64,000 nucleotides of DNA. Source: Dictyoglomota bacterium. GTDB taxonomy: Bacteria; Coprothermobacterota; Coprothermobacteria; Coprothermobacterales; JAADFF01. Both the position numbers and the translations under genes were made by a program. The notes beneath the pieces are model-generated. The model was not told the DNA's origin, did no database searches, and saw only the letters and a program-made list of their open reading frames with translations. Location of the stretch: assembly GCA_013153035.1 (NCBI GenBank), contig JAADFF010000083.1, positions 21,666-85,665 of the forward strand, given 5' to 3'. Shown piece by piece: positions 16,892 to 25,096 of the stretch; position 1 is the stretch's first letter, and the number at the start of each line of letters is the position of its first letter.

Positions 16892-19262
16892 CAGCAAACA
16901 CCTCTTTTATCACCTCATCGATGTGGGTTACAGGAACGATTTGCAAATCTTTCTTAACCCTATCAGGTATTTTCACAAGATCCTTTGCATTATCCTTAGG
17001 AATAATAACTTTTTTAATACCACCTCTATGAGCTGCAAGTAATTTCTCTTTTAGCCCACCAATAGGCAAAACTTTGCCCCTCAGTGTAATTTCTCCAGTC
17101 ATAGCGATATCCTGGGGTACCGGTAAATTTTTGAATATAGAGTACATAACTGTTGCTAGTGTAATACCCGCAGAAGGCCCATCCTTAGGAATAGCACCTT
17201 CTGGGACATGTATATGGATATCTTTCTCCTTGAAAATACTCTCATCTATACCATACTTAGAAGCACGAGAGCGAAGATAAGAAAGTGCTGCATGCCCCGA
17301 TTCTTTCATGACTTCTCCCAATCTTCCCGTAAGGATAAGTTTACCTTCACCATTGTACATAGTAGCCTCAATGTTAAGAATATCGCCACCGTACGGAGTC
17401 CATGCAAGCCCATTGACAAGTCCTACTTCAGGCTTCTTTTCAGCCTTGGTATAATCAAACTTAGGAACACCAAGGTATTTGGGAATATCTTTTACACCTA
17501 TACGGAATTTTTTCTTTTTACCACCACTCTCAACAATCTCACGGGCTATCTTCCTAAATATTTTAGAAAGCTGCCTCTCAAGATTTCTTACACCAGCCTC
17601 ACGGGTATACTCTCTAATAACCCTGAGTATGGCATTATCAGTAATACTAACATCTTTACCACTAAGTCCCATATCCGCAAGTAACTTAGGTATAAGATAC
17701 TTCTTACTAATTTGCAGCTTTTCCCAATCAATATAACCGGGAATGTATATAACATCCATTCGGTCCAAAAGTGGTTCGGGTATTGTATGTGTAACATTAG
17801 CCGTAGTAACAAACAGCACTTCAGAAAGATCAAATGGTACCTCAAGATAATGATCCACAAAGTTTTTATTCTGCTCAGGATCAAGCGCCTCAAGAAGCGC
17901 AGCTGCTGGATCTCCACGGAAGTCTCTTCCCAGCTTGTCTATTTCATCAAGGAGAAATACGGGATTCTTAGTACCAGCCTTGCGTATACCTTGAATAATG
18001 CGTCCGGGCATAGCCCCAACATAAGTCCTTCTATGTCCTCTAATTTCTGCTTCATCATGAACACCACCAAGAGACATTCTTACAAATTTACGTCCCATAG
18101 CCCTTGCAATAGAACGTCCAAGAGAAGTTTTTCCAACACCAGGAGGTCCAACAAAACACAGGATAGGAGCTCTTGATGTCGGAGATAGTTTCTTTACAGC
18201 AAGAAATTCTAGTATCCTCTCTTTGGGTTCTTCAAGTCCGAAGTGATCTTCATCGAGTATGCGCTTAGCATTCTTTAAATCAAGATTGTCTTCTGTGCGT
18301 TTATTCCATGGCAGCTCTACAAGCCAGTCAAGATATGTACGTACAACATTGGCTTCTGGTGAGAAAGGATGCATTTTTTCTAGTCTTTTTAGTTCCCTAA
18401 GAGCTTTCTCCTTAACCTCATCTGGCATACCAGACTCTTCTATTTTTTTCTTATATTCCTCAATAGTACTATCAATATCAGACATCTCACCGAGTTCTTC
18501 TTTAATAGCTTTAAGTTGTTCCCTCAGATACATTTCACGTTGACTTTTGGCAATACTGCTCTTGACCTTTTCCTCTATCTCCTCTGCAGCCTGTAGCACG
18601 GCAAGCTCCGTTTGCAGTATCTTTAAAAGAACTTCAAGTCTCTGTATTGGGTCATCCATTTCCAGGATTTCTTGCTTCTTATCAACATCCATTTTGATGT
18701 ACGGTGCAACAACAAATGATAAAAAGGCTGGATCGTTATATTCTTTTAAAAGCATATCTGCATCAATTTTGACATCTCCCACTTGCTTATTAAAATATTC
18801 AACAAAATTCCTAACAACAGCTCTCATAAGGGCTATTACCCTGGAATTAATTTCAACAGGCTTATCTGGATATTCCTCTATATCAACAGCAAAGTATGGC
18901 TCAGTCTGAATAAACTCTGTTATCCTTATTCTTTCAAGCGGTCTGACAATAACCCTAACAGTGCCATCAGGTAGAGCCATGTGATGTTCTATAGCAGCAA
19001 CAACTCCAACCTTATAAATTCCCTCAGGGGTAACATCTTCAACTTCTGCCACTTTCTGGGCTGCAAGCACCAGTCGTCCATCGGGACTATCTAGTGCCAC
19101 TTTTAATGCTTCAAGCGATTTCTTTCGTCCGATAGCAAGAGGGAGCGGTTGACCATTAGGAAACGGCACAATATTTCTCAGCGGAATTAAAGGATATCCC
19201 ACACGTCCTTCTTGTTTTTCCATAACCTCTTCAGGTTTGGTTTTGATTTCTGCATTAGTCAT
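16866..19262 (-). CDS. lon: ATP-dependent protease Lon
   Basis: LonA-type cytoplasmic AAA+ serine protease, about 798 residues. An N-terminal LAN substrate domain ([14 protein letters not shown]) and coiled-coil linker lead to Walker [10 protein letters not shown] near 370, Walker [12 protein letters not shown], and the Ser-Lys protease domain with the catalytic serine in [10 protein letters not shown] and lysine in [16 protein letters not shown]. The ATG at 19262 is likely; an in-frame GTG 15 bases upstream is possible, as neither has a textbook ribosome binding site. It overlaps clpX by 8 bases. Clustering with clpX, clpP and tig is classic. Confidence 0.96.
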   Translation of the reverse strand: MTNAEIKTKPEEVMEKQEGRVGYPLIPLRNIVPFPNGQPLPLAIGRKKSLEALKVALDSPDGRLVLAAQKVAEVEDVTPEGIYKVGVVAAIEHHMALPDGTVRVIVRPLERIRITEFIQTEPYFAVDIEEYPDKPVEINSRVIALMRAVVRNFVEYFNKQVGDVKIDADMLLKEYNDPAFLSFVVAPYIKMDVDKKQEILEMDDPIQRLEVLLKILQTELAVLQAAEEIEEKVKSSIAKSQREMYLREQLKAIKEELGEMSDIDSTIEEYKKKIEESGMPDEVKEKALRELKRLEKMHPFSPEANVVRTYLDWLVELPWNKRTEDNLDLKNAKRILDEDHFGLEEPKERILEFLAVKKLSPTSRAPILCFVGPPGVGKTSLGRSIARAMGRKFVRMSLGGVHDEAEIRGHRRTYVGAMPGRIIQGIRKAGTKNPVFLLDEIDKLGRDFRGDPAAALLEALDPEQNKNFVDHYLEVPFDLSEVLFVTTANVTHTIPEPLLDRMDVIYIPGYIDWEKLQISKKYLIPKLLADMGLSGKDVSITDNAILRVIREYTREAGVRNLERQLSKIFRKIAREIVESGGKKKKFRIGVKDIPKYLGVPKFDYTKAEKKPEVGLVNGLAWTPYGGDILNIEATMYNGEGKLILTGRLGEVMKESGHAALSYLRSRASKYGIDESIFKEKDIHIHVPEGAIPKDGPSAGITLATVMYSIFKNLPVPQDIAMTGEITLRGKVLPIGGLKEKLLAAHRGGIKKVIIPKDNAKDLVKIPDRVKKDLQIVPVTHIDEVIKEVFAGGGKKSSK

Positions 19263-20559
19263 ATGTACCTGTATCACTCCCCATTCCCATATTTACAAGA
19301 TCAAATCTCGTAAGGTATATGGGTTTTTTCTTACCAAGGACAACATCTTCATCAATAACAACCTTGGCAATATCTTCTTTACCACCCTTTTTAAGAGATG
19401 GTACTTCGAACATAACATCCATAAGTATACCCTCAACAATAGATTTAAGACCTCTTGCCCCCATACCACGCTGACGAGCCATACGAGCTATAGCCCTAAG
19501 GGCATCAGGAGTTACCTCAAGCGATACCCCATCCATCTCCAAAAGCTTCTTATACTGTCTGATAATGGCATCTTTGGGCTCTGTAAGAATACGAATTAGA
19601 TCGTCCTCTGTAAGCTCATTAAGTGTAACGATAACAGGGAACCTACCTACAAATTCAGGAATAAGTCCATATTTAATAAGATCCTGTGGTTCCACCATTT
19701 TCAAAAGCTTTGACTTATCGCCATCGGATATATCTACAACCTTATCGGTTGAATCAGCTTTAAACCCAACAACAGCCTTTCCTAACCTTTGGGCAATGAT
19801 CTTCTCAAGACCATCAAACGCACCACCAACAATAAAGAGCACATTGCTGGTATCAAATTGAATAAAAGGCTGCATAGGATGTTTTCTGCCCCCTTGGGGT
19901 GGTACATTAGCAACAGTACCTTCAACAATTTTCAAGAGAGCCTGTTGCACACCTTCACCAGAAACATCTCTGGTAATAGACGGATTTTCACTCTTTCGAG
20001 ATATCTTATCAATCTCATCTATATAGATGATACCGTATTGAGCCCTTTCCACATCAAAATCAGCTGCCTGAATAAGGCGAAGCAACACATTTTCAACATC
20101 CTCACCGACATAACCGGCTTCTGTAAGCGTTGTTGCATCAGCTATGGCAAACGGCACATTAAGAAAGCGTGCAAGCACCTGGGCCATATATGTTTTACCA
20201 GAACCGGTTGGACCAATAAACATAACATTGGACTTTGTAATATGCACATCATCTTCGTCAGCAGTTGCAAGGTGAAGAAGCCTCTTATAGTGATTATAAA
20301 CAGCCACTGCAAGAGCTTTTTTGGCTTCTTCCTGCCCTATAACATATTCATCAAGATGGGCTTTAATTTCTGCAGGGGTAGGAAGACTATTTTCATCAAA
20401 TGGCAATGGCGTATTTGCCGAACCATCCGTGGACTTGATAAGTTTATAGGCTTCTTCAACACATATATTGCAAATATAAACGCCCCCCGGTCCTGCTATA
20501 AGCTTATCCACTTCATCTGCCGTTCTGCCACAAAATGAACAACGCTTTACACTAGACAC
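19255..20559 (-). CDS. clpX: ATP-dependent Clp protease ATP-binding subunit ClpX
   Basis: AAA+ unfoldase that feeds ClpP. The 434 residues have an N-terminal zinc domain with C7, C10, C30 and C33, Walker A GPTGSGKT at 116-123, Walker [11 protein letters not shown], and the IGF-type loop region, here as [11 protein letters not shown]. The pore loop GYVGED is present. Two bases separate it from clpP and it overlaps lon by 8, so the group is one operon. Confidence 0.97.
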   Translation of the reverse strand: MSSVKRCSFCGRTADEVDKLIAGPGGVYICNICVEEAYKLIKSTDGSANTPLPFDENSLPTPAEIKAHLDEYVIGQEEAKKALAVAVYNHYKRLLHLATADEDDVHITKSNVMFIGPTGSGKTYMAQVLARFLNVPFAIADATTLTEAGYVGEDVENVLLRLIQAADFDVERAQYGIIYIDEIDKISRKSENPSITRDVSGEGVQQALLKIVEGTVANVPPQGGRKHPMQPFIQFDTSNVLFIVGGAFDGLEKIIAQRLGKAVVGFKADSTDKVVDISDGDKSKLLKMVEPQDLIKYGLIPEFVGRFPVIVTLNELTEDDLIRILTEPKDAIIRQYKKLLEMDGVSLEVTPDALRAIARMARQRGMGARGLKSIVEGILMDVMFEVPSLKKGGKEDIAKVVIDEDVVLGKKKPIYLTRFDLVNMGMGSDTGTYD

Positions 20560-20561
20560 GG

Positions 20562-21146
20562 TTATACCTCCTTACGTATAAGGATCTCGTCAATCACACC
20601 ATACTCTTTTGCCTCTTCGGCAGTTAAAATAAAGTCTCTATCAATATCCTTTTCTATCTTATCGGCAGACTGGCCTGTATGTTTTGCCATGATATCAATA
20701 AGAAGTTTCTTTATACGCAACATTTCCTTGGCCTGTATCTCTACATCGCTAACCTGGCCTTGAGCACCACCCATAGGTTGATGCAAAAGTACACGTGCAT
20801 TGGGAAGGGCGTATCTCTTCCCTTTAGCACCAGCCAGGAGAAGCACAGCAGCCATGGATGCCGCTTGACCTATAGCTATAGTAACCACATCAGGCTTGAC
20901 ATACTGCATCGTATCATAAATAGCTAACCCGTCAGTTACACTACCACCCGGCGAATTGATATATAGATAGATATCTCTTTTAGGGTCTTCTGCTTCTAAA
21001 AACAACAGCTGTGCCACAATAACATTGGCCACATGCTCGTCTATAGGTTCTCCTAAGAAAATAATCCTATCTTTTAAGAGGCGAGAGTAGATATCATACA
21101 TCCTCTCGCCTCTACCTGTTTGCTCTATAACATATGGAATAGGCAT
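20562..21146 (-). CDS. clpP: ATP-dependent Clp protease proteolytic subunit
   Basis: Serine protease chamber that works with ClpX. The 194 residues have the nucleophile S97 in [12 protein letters not shown]122 in LLHQPMGG, and the catalytic aspartate in the [15 protein letters not shown] segment near 169. [17 protein letters not shown] is the family strand. The N-terminus [15 protein letters not shown] is typical, with little or no propeptide. Its ATG shares one base with the stop of tig (TAATG). Confidence 0.98.
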   Translation of the reverse strand: MPIPYVIEQTGRGERMYDIYSRLLKDRIIFLGEPIDEHVANVIVAQLLFLEAEDPKRDIYLYINSPGGSVTDGLAIYDTMQYVKPDVVTIAIGQAASMAAVLLLAGAKGKRYALPNARVLLHQPMGGAQGQVSDVEIQAKEMLRIKKLLIDIMAKHTGQSADKIEKDIDRDFILTAEEAKEYGVIDEILIRKEV

Positions 21147-22360
21147 TACTCTTCACCTCCGACCTGCTCGGAGTCTCCCTCCTTCTTAGAGACAACCTCT
21201 GCAAGTTTCTCTATAACCTTCTCTTCCATTTGCTCATCATTTGTATCTATACCAAAATACTTTGCCAGAGATAACAGAACGAGATAAAGTCTCAGTGTTT
21301 GTTCCGCAATTTCTTTAAGTTTTTCAATGAGCTGTTCTTCGTCTTCAAATCCTAGTCTGGCAACATACTCTTCCCACTCCATACCAGCCTTACTTGCCTC
21401 TTTTCTCAGTCCTTTATATCTGGCATTAACTTCATCAATAATCATAGTTTGTGGTACCTCAAGTTTTACAAGCTCGGAAACCTTCTGAAGTGCCTCATCT
21501 CTCCACTGTTCCCACTTTTGACGGCGAATACTCTCCTTCACAGCATCACGGAGGGCATCTACACTGTCGTAACCTACCTTCTTGGCAACTTCATCGGTAA
21601 GTTCAAGCTCTTTTGTCCTAATATCCTTCAACGTTACCTCTACTACATAGACATCGTCGCCTTCTGCTTCCTCTGGAGAATCAATAATCTTGGCTTCGTT
21701 TGTCTCACTGTTTACAAGAATATACCTCTTTTCATCTCTCTTCATACCAACAAGGTGTGGCTCTACTTCCTCTATGAAATCTCCCTCACCCACAACAAAT
21801 GTTGTCTCTCTGGCAGGAGTTTCTTTGCCACCCACTATCATCTTCCATTCTACAAAGGCTATATCGCCCTCTTCGAGCTCTTCTTTGTCAGCAGATTTCT
21901 CTATAGCAAAGTAAGGCTCCAAACTCTCTCGAATAGCCTTTTCCACTTCCTCATCAGACACCTCGGTAGCCTTTTCGAGAGGCTCTATGTCAATAGAAGA
22001 TAAGTCTACATCGTCAAAGGATATCTCCGGATATGTCTCTATCACCATAGAAACAATTTTCTTGCCATCTTCATCTTTCCAATCAGCAGAAAGCACACCA
22101 ACAATCTTATAACCCTCTTCCATAAGCTGCTTAACTATGGCATCAAGTTCATCCTTTCGAATCTCTTCCTCAACATACTCTACAGGAATATACATCTTCA
22201 AAACATTAAGAGGTGCTTTACCCTTACGGAAACCTTTCAATTGAACACTTTTACCAATCTTCTTATACATTGCATCCATCTTTTCCTGCCACTCTTCTGG
22301 GCTGTAAGTGGCCTCTACTTTCAGGTTTGTTCCGGAAACCTTTTCTACAATTTTATCCAT
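21146..22360 (-). CDS. tig: trigger factor
   Basis: Ribosome-associated chaperone with peptidyl-prolyl isomerase activity. The 404 residues have an N-terminal ribosome-binding domain (about 1-110, with the GFRKGKAP signature at 43-50), an FKBP-like domain (about 150-235, containing [10 protein letters not shown] and [19 protein letters not shown]), and a helical C-terminal chaperone domain. The acidic end and length fit smaller trigger factors. It starts the tig-clpP-clpX-lon operon and has its own promoter at 22409-22437. GAGGAGGAAG is the ribosome binding site. Confidence 0.95.
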   Translation of the reverse strand: MDKIVEKVSGTNLKVEATYSPEEWQEKMDAMYKKIGKSVQLKGFRKGKAPLNVLKMYIPVEYVEEEIRKDELDAIVKQLMEEGYKIVGVLSADWKDEDGKKIVSMVIETYPEISFDDVDLSSIDIEPLEKATEVSDEEVEKAIRESLEPYFAIEKSADKEELEEGDIAFVEWKMIVGGKETPARETTFVVGEGDFIEEVEPHLVGMKRDEKRYILVNSETNEAKIIDSPEEAEGDDVYVVEVTLKDIRTKELELTDEVAKKVGYDSVDALRDAVKESIRRQKWEQWRDEALQKVSELVKLEVPQTMIIDEVNARYKGLRKEASKAGMEWEEYVARLGFEDEEQLIEKLKEIAEQTLRLYLVLLSLAKYFGIDTNDEQMEEKVIEKLAEVVSKKEGDSEQVGGEE

Positions 22361-22391
22361 ATTACTTCCTCCTCCTCACTTTTATAGTCTC

Positions 22392-22405
22392 ATGTAAGTT
22401 TACAT
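22392..22405. repeat. 14-base palindrome in the tig leader
   Basis: ATGTAAGTTTACAT has perfect 6-base arms around a GT centre. It lies just downstream of the tig -10 element, so it falls at or just after the expected transcription start. It could be an operator or chance. It does not match the HrcA CIRCE element. Confidence 0.35.
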
Positions 22406-22408
22406 TTA

Positions 22409-22437
22409 ATTATACCGTAGACATGCGAGGTTCAAAA
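22409..22437 (-). promoter_or_regulatory. promoter of the tig-clpP-clpX-lon operon
   Basis: The minus strand has TATAAT at 22414-22409 and TTTTGA at 22437-22432 with a 17-base spacer. The -10 is perfect and the -35 is weak. The expected start lies about 40 bases before the tig ATG. Confidence 0.6.
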
Positions 22438-22444
22438 ACAAAAT

Positions 22445-22532
22445 TGGTGCGGGCGGTGGGATTCGAACCCACACGGCTTTTTGGGCCACTGGATTCTAAG
22501 TCCAGCGCGTCTTCCAATTCCGCCACGCCCGC
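22445..22532 (-). tRNA. tRNA-Leu (anticodon UAG)
   Basis: An 88-base gene with the CCA end encoded. The acceptor pairs GCGGGCG with CGCCCGC and the anticodon arm is CTGGA-CTTAGAA-TCCAG. The long variable arm is as expected for leucine, and the T loop is TTCGAAT. It reads CUA and, by wobble, CUG. It is the last gene transcribed in the tRNA cluster. Confidence 0.96.
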
Positions 22533-22554
22533 ACCTAAACTTTTTAAATAAAAA

Positions 22555-22630
22555 TGGTGGGCCGTGCAGGACTCGAACCTGCAACCCTCGGATTAAGAGT
22601 CCGATGCTCTGCCGGTTGAGCTAACGGCCC
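22555..22630 (-). tRNA. tRNA-Lys (anticodon CUU)
   Basis: A 76-base gene with encoded CCA. The acceptor is GGGCCGT / ACGGCCC and the anticodon loop is CTCTTAA between TCGGA and TCCGA. It reads AAG. It is followed 22 bases on by tRNA-Leu. Confidence 0.97.
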
Positions 22631-22636
22631 ACACAC

Positions 22637-22712
22637 TGGTGAGCCGTGCAGGGCTCGAACCTGCGACACCCGGCTTAAAAGGCCGGTGCTCTACCGACTG
22701 AGCTAACGGCTC
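22637..22712 (-). tRNA. tRNA-Lys (anticodon UUU)
   Basis: A 76-base gene with encoded CCA. The acceptor is GAGCCGT / ACGGCTC and the anticodon loop is CTTTTAA between CCGGC and GCCGG. It reads AAA and AAG. It is the first gene after the consensus promoter at 22727-22755, with a leader of only about 8-10 bases. Confidence 0.97.
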
Positions 22713-22726
22713 ACCAGACGATTTTA

Positions 22727-22755
22727 ATTATAAGCCCCTTGGATACTTTTGTCAA
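22727..22755 (-). promoter_or_regulatory. consensus sigma-70 promoter for tRNA-Lys-Lys-Leu
   Basis: The minus strand reads TTGACA (22755-22750), a 17-base spacer, then TATAAT (22732-22727): both hexamers match the consensus exactly. The same stretch also holds an inverted repeat CCCCTTG...CAAGGGG that spans the -35 and spacer. Confidence 0.9.
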
Positions 22756-22760
22756 GGGGT
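22735..22760 (-). terminator. possible hairpin after tRNA-Arg, overlapping a promoter
   Basis: A minus-strand transcript from the upstream tRNAs would form CCCCTTG / CAAGGGG (7 pairs, 11-base loop). The tail CTTATAATTAAAAT has no clean U run, so it is a weak terminator candidate, or a processing or structural element. It coincides with the tRNA-Lys promoter. Confidence 0.35.
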
Positions 22761-22761
22761 T

Positions 22762-22838
22762 TGGTGAGCCCGGAGGGATTCGAACCCCCGACCTGCAGCT
22801 TAGGAGGCTGCCGCTCTATCCTGCTGAGCTACGGGCCC
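22762..22838 (-). tRNA. tRNA-Arg (anticodon CCU)
   Basis: A 77-base gene with encoded CCA. The anticodon loop is CTCCTAA between GCAGC and GCTGC, reading AGG. The acceptor GGGCCCG / CGGGCTC contains a G2-U71 wobble, shared with tRNA-Arg(UCU) of this cluster. Confidence 0.96.
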
Positions 22839-22853
22839 ACCAAAAAGAAAAGT

Positions 22854-22930
22854 TGGGGTGAGCGAGGGGACTTGAACCCCCGACCACCGGATCCACAGTC
22901 CGGCGCTCTTCCAGCTGAGCTACGCTCACC
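22854..22930 (-). tRNA. tRNA-His (anticodon GUG)
   Basis: A 77-base gene counting the extra 5' G(-1), which faces the discriminator C73. The acceptor is GTGAGCG / CGCTCAC and CCA is encoded. The anticodon loop is CTGTGGA between CCGGA and TCCGG. It reads CAC and CAU. Confidence 0.97.
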
Positions 22931-22942
22931 ACCATAGAAAAG

Positions 22943-23019
22943 TGGTGAGCCCGGAGGGATTCGAACCCCCGACCCTGGGATTAGAAGTCCCATGCTCTAT
23001 CCTGCTGAGCTACGGGCCC
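22943..23019 (-). tRNA. tRNA-Arg (anticodon UCU)
   Basis: A 77-base gene with encoded CCA. The anticodon loop is CTTCTAA between TGGGA and TCCCA, reading AGA and AGG. The acceptor is the same as in tRNA-Arg(CCU), including the G2-U71 wobble, which suggests the two arose by duplication. Confidence 0.97.
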
Positions 23020-23027
23020 ACCACACT

Positions 23028-23104
23028 TGGTCGGGGCGGGCGGGCTCGAACCGCCGACCTCGTGCTCCCAAGGCACGCGCGCTCCCATACTGCGCTACGC
23101 CCCG
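23028..23104 (-). tRNA. tRNA-Pro (anticodon UGG)
   Basis: A 77-base gene with encoded CCA. The acceptor CGGGGCG / CGCCCCG has the C1-G72 pair typical of bacterial tRNA-Pro. The anticodon loop is CTTGGGA between CGTGC and GCACG. It is the first gene transcribed in the cluster, from the promoter at 23127-23155. Confidence 0.97.
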
Positions 23105-23126
23105 ACCTTCCGCTTATGCAAAACTA

Positions 23127-23155
23127 AGTATACAATAAATCACTTGAGGTGTCAA
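23127..23155 (-). promoter_or_regulatory. near-consensus promoter for the tRNA-Pro-Arg-His-Arg group
   Basis: The minus strand reads TTGACA (23155-23150), a 17-base spacer, then TATACT (23132-23127). The -35 overlaps the stop codon of tdk. The start is expected about 20 bases before tRNA-Pro. Confidence 0.87.
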
Positions 23156-23730
23156 GACTCATCTAAAAGTTGTGTACCCTCTTGTTCCTTTATGCCCTCA
23201 TACCAGCAACGGAGACAGCGGGGTTCATATATATCTGCTCCACCAACTTCTATGATAAGAGAATCTCTCTTCTTCTTAAATGAATGTGTAGCATCAGCAC
23301 CGCATACAACACAAACAGCTTTTAGCTTGTAAACATCATCAGCTATGGCGAGGAGATATGGCATAACACCAAACGGTCTTCCCATAAAATCCATATCAAG
23401 TCCAGAAACAAATACATCATAACCTCGAAAAACCAAGTCTTTAATAACCTCTACAATATCATCATCTAAAAACTGAACCTCATCAATACCAACTGCACTA
23501 ATATCCTCCACCTTTTCCATATACTCTGCAATTTCCGAAGAACTGGATACCTCTATAGCCTCCATTTCTTTTCCATCATGGGATTTTACTCTGCCTTCAG
23601 GAGATCGCACGTCAATAGTAGGTTTAAACAATATAACTTTTTTACCAGCATACTGATAGCGCTTAAGTCTACGTATAAGTTCAGTTGTTTTCCCGGCAAA
23701 CATAGGACCGGTTATAACAGTTAAGTGCAT
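23152..23730 (-). CDS. tdk: thymidine kinase (type II)
   Basis: Phosphorylates thymidine to dTMP in pyrimidine salvage. The ATG at 23730 is chosen because AGGAGGG lies 7 bases upstream; a nearer in-frame ATG at 23736 abuts the ribosome binding site. The 192 residues have Walker A GPMFAGKT at 8-15, the Walker B-like IDEVQFLDD, and GLDMDFMGRPFG. The four zinc cysteines lie in CVVCGADA and CLRCW. It diverges from lexA. The pathway fits the pyrimidine and purine phosphorylases further along. Confidence 0.95.
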   Translation of the reverse strand: MHLTVITGPMFAGKTTELIRRLKRYQYAGKKVILFKPTIDVRSPEGRVKSHDGKEMEAIEVSSSSEIAEYMEKVEDISAVGIDEVQFLDDDIVEVIKDLVFRGYDVFVSGLDMDFMGRPFGVMPYLLAIADDVYKLKAVCVVCGADATHSFKKKRDSLIIEVGGADIYEPRCLRCWYEGIKEQEGTQLLDES

Positions 23731-23773
23731 AAGCATCCCTCCTATAAACAGGGTATCATCTATCATAATTTCT

Positions 23774-23802
23774 TTGAAAGTATATAATTGTCGTTGTATA
23801 AT
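23774..23802 (+). promoter_or_regulatory. lexA promoter
   Basis: The plus strand has TTGAAA (23774-23779), a 17-base spacer and TATAAT (23797-23802), 34 bases before the lexA ATG. LexA should repress itself here, yet no CGAAC-N4-GTTCG box is present. The direct repeat TATAATT (23783-23789 and 23797-23803) is the only obvious structure. Confidence 0.8.
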
Positions 23803-23835
23803 TTTATAGTAAACAATAATATAGGAGGGATATTT

Positions 23836-24444
23836 ATGCCAAGAAGAAAAACCAAAGGACTAACGCCCAAGCAGCGTGAAGTCCTCAAGTTTATACAAGA
23901 TTACATACTAAAAAATGGTGTTGCACCAACATATAGAGAAATACTCGCATTTCTTGGAGCCAGTTCCATAGGGACAGTACAAAGATACATTCAGACACTA
24001 GAGGAAAAAGGCTACATTGAAAGAGATCCAGGCAAACACCGCTATATGGAAATAAAAAAACCTCCAATCATGCTGGAAGGATCTGTTTCAGCCGGTACCG
24101 GTGTTATGGAAGAAATACGTAGTCCTCTCGACGTCATCAGCATAATCAAAGATACGAGTCCTGACTTCGCCCTTAGGGTTAGAGGCAATTCAATGACAGC
24201 AGCAGGGATTAAACCAGGAGATTTTGTGTTTGCCAAAGAAATCCAAGGTAGCCCCATGTCTGGAGATATTGTTATAGCCTATAACCGAAAAGACGGTACA
24301 TATCTTATAAAACGATATAAAGTTGTTGATGGTATGCCCTACCTCGTATCTGAAAGTTTAGAAGAAGAATATCCGCCTATTCCAATAGATGACAACATTG
24401 ATATTGTGGCCATTGCCACAGGTCTATTTAGAACAAGGCTATAA
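23836..24444 (+). CDS. lexA: LexA repressor
   Basis: SOS repressor that cleaves itself when RecA filaments form. It is the only plus-strand gene here. The start is the ATG at 23836 with AGGAGGG 7 bases before it; the frame is open upstream but has no ribosome binding site. The 202 residues have an N-terminal winged HTH (about 8-66; recognition region SSIGTVQRYIQTLEEKGYI, unlike the usual SSSTVHxHL), the cleavage site A86-G87 in VSAGTG, the catalytic S119 in RGNSM and K159 in LIKRYK. All catalytic residues are in place. The altered helix suggests a non-standard operator. Confidence 0.95.
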   Translation: MPRRKTKGLTPKQREVLKFIQDYILKNGVAPTYREILAFLGASSIGTVQRYIQTLEEKGYIERDPGKHRYMEIKKPPIMLEGSVSAGTGVMEEIRSPLDVISIIKDTSPDFALRVRGNSMTAAGIKPGDFVFAKEIQGSPMSGDIVIAYNRKDGTYLIKRYKVVDGMPYLVSESLEEEYPPIPIDDNIDIVAIATGLFRTRL

Positions 24445-24473
24445 AAAAGAGGGGCATTAACGCCCCTCTTTTT
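24444..24473. terminator. bidirectional terminator between lexA and the mrp group
   Basis: AAAGAGGGGC - ATTAAC - GCCCCTCTTT forms a strong 10-pair stem with A-run on one side and T-run on the other, so it works in both directions. It begins at the lexA stop and touches the stop of the convergent gene at 24472. Confidence 0.92.
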
Positions 24474-25092
24474 ATCCGAGGATGTATGCTATAAGCTTTT
24501 TATTATCGCCTCTGTCAATAGAATAATTATCCCAAAAGACACATGTTCCACCAACAATGAGTTTTCCACCATCTATTTCTTTCTCGGCAAAAAATATTAG
24601 GTCTTTACCCTGATTGGATTTGCTTGTCTGCTTGCCAATAACAATAGGCTTGCCACCTTCAACGGTAGATGTGCATGCAAGTACAACCTCTCCACCATCT
24701 ACCATGTCAGCTTTAATCATCAGGTTATCACCCTCATCATTGTTAACATCATCGGTAACAATATCACCATTGTGCTTCATTCCAAACTGCTGAATAAGGG
24801 TGTTTATAGTATCGGCAATGCGATCTTCGTTCTTGTAATAACCGAAAACACCAACTTTTCCACCCTTAGCGAGAAACTTTCGCACAATATCAATATCCCT
24901 TTCTTCAAATGGAATCTCCGGATAATTGAATATAAGGGTATCATAGTCTCCCTCAAGTACCTTTTCAAGATTGTCTACTTCTTCTACTTCCTTACCAAGC
25001 TCTTCTTTGATAAACTTCTCCAACTTCCAGAAGTAATAATGGTCGGAGATTATAAACTCCTGATGTGCTGTAGACCATGCAATTTTTCCCAT
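24472..25092 (-). CDS. hypothetical protein, possible GATase-like fold
   Basis: I do not recognise this 206-residue soluble protein with confidence. It has alternating hydrophobic strands (DTLIFNYPEIPF, KVGVFGYYKN, GKLIVGGTCVFWDNYS) around a segment where a helix follows FLAKGGKVGVFG. This pattern resembles the glutamine-amidotransferase-like domains of the DUF4350/GldG type, but no catalytic Cys-His pair can be assigned. The ribosome binding site AGGAGGGG is strong. It lies 4 bases after mrp and ends its operon at the bidirectional terminator. The fold suggestion is inference. Confidence 0.75.
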   Translation of the reverse strand: MGKIAWSTAHQEFIISDHYYFWKLEKFIKEELGKEVEEVDNLEKVLEGDYDTLIFNYPEIPFEERDIDIVRKFLAKGGKVGVFGYYKNEDRIADTINTLIQQFGMKHNGDIVTDDVNNDEGDNLMIKADMVDGGEVVLACTSTVEGGKPIVIGKQTSKSNQGKDLIFFAEKEIDGGKLIVGGTCVFWDNYSIDRGDNKKLIAYILG

Positions 25093-25096
25093 AACC

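Noticed and set aside
19789..20538. A 249-codon plus-strand frame opposite clpX
   Set aside because: ClpX motifs on the minus strand are complete; nothing supports the plus frame.
22441..23104. Regular repeated segments that could look like a CRISPR or repeat array
   Set aside because: They are seven tRNA genes: the shared TTCGA and GAGC stretches are T-loop and D-arm sequences, and each folds with its own anticodon.
22749..23332. Short plus-strand frames across the tRNA cluster
   Set aside because: They translate tRNA genes and the antisense of tdk; typical false calls in tRNA-rich DNA.
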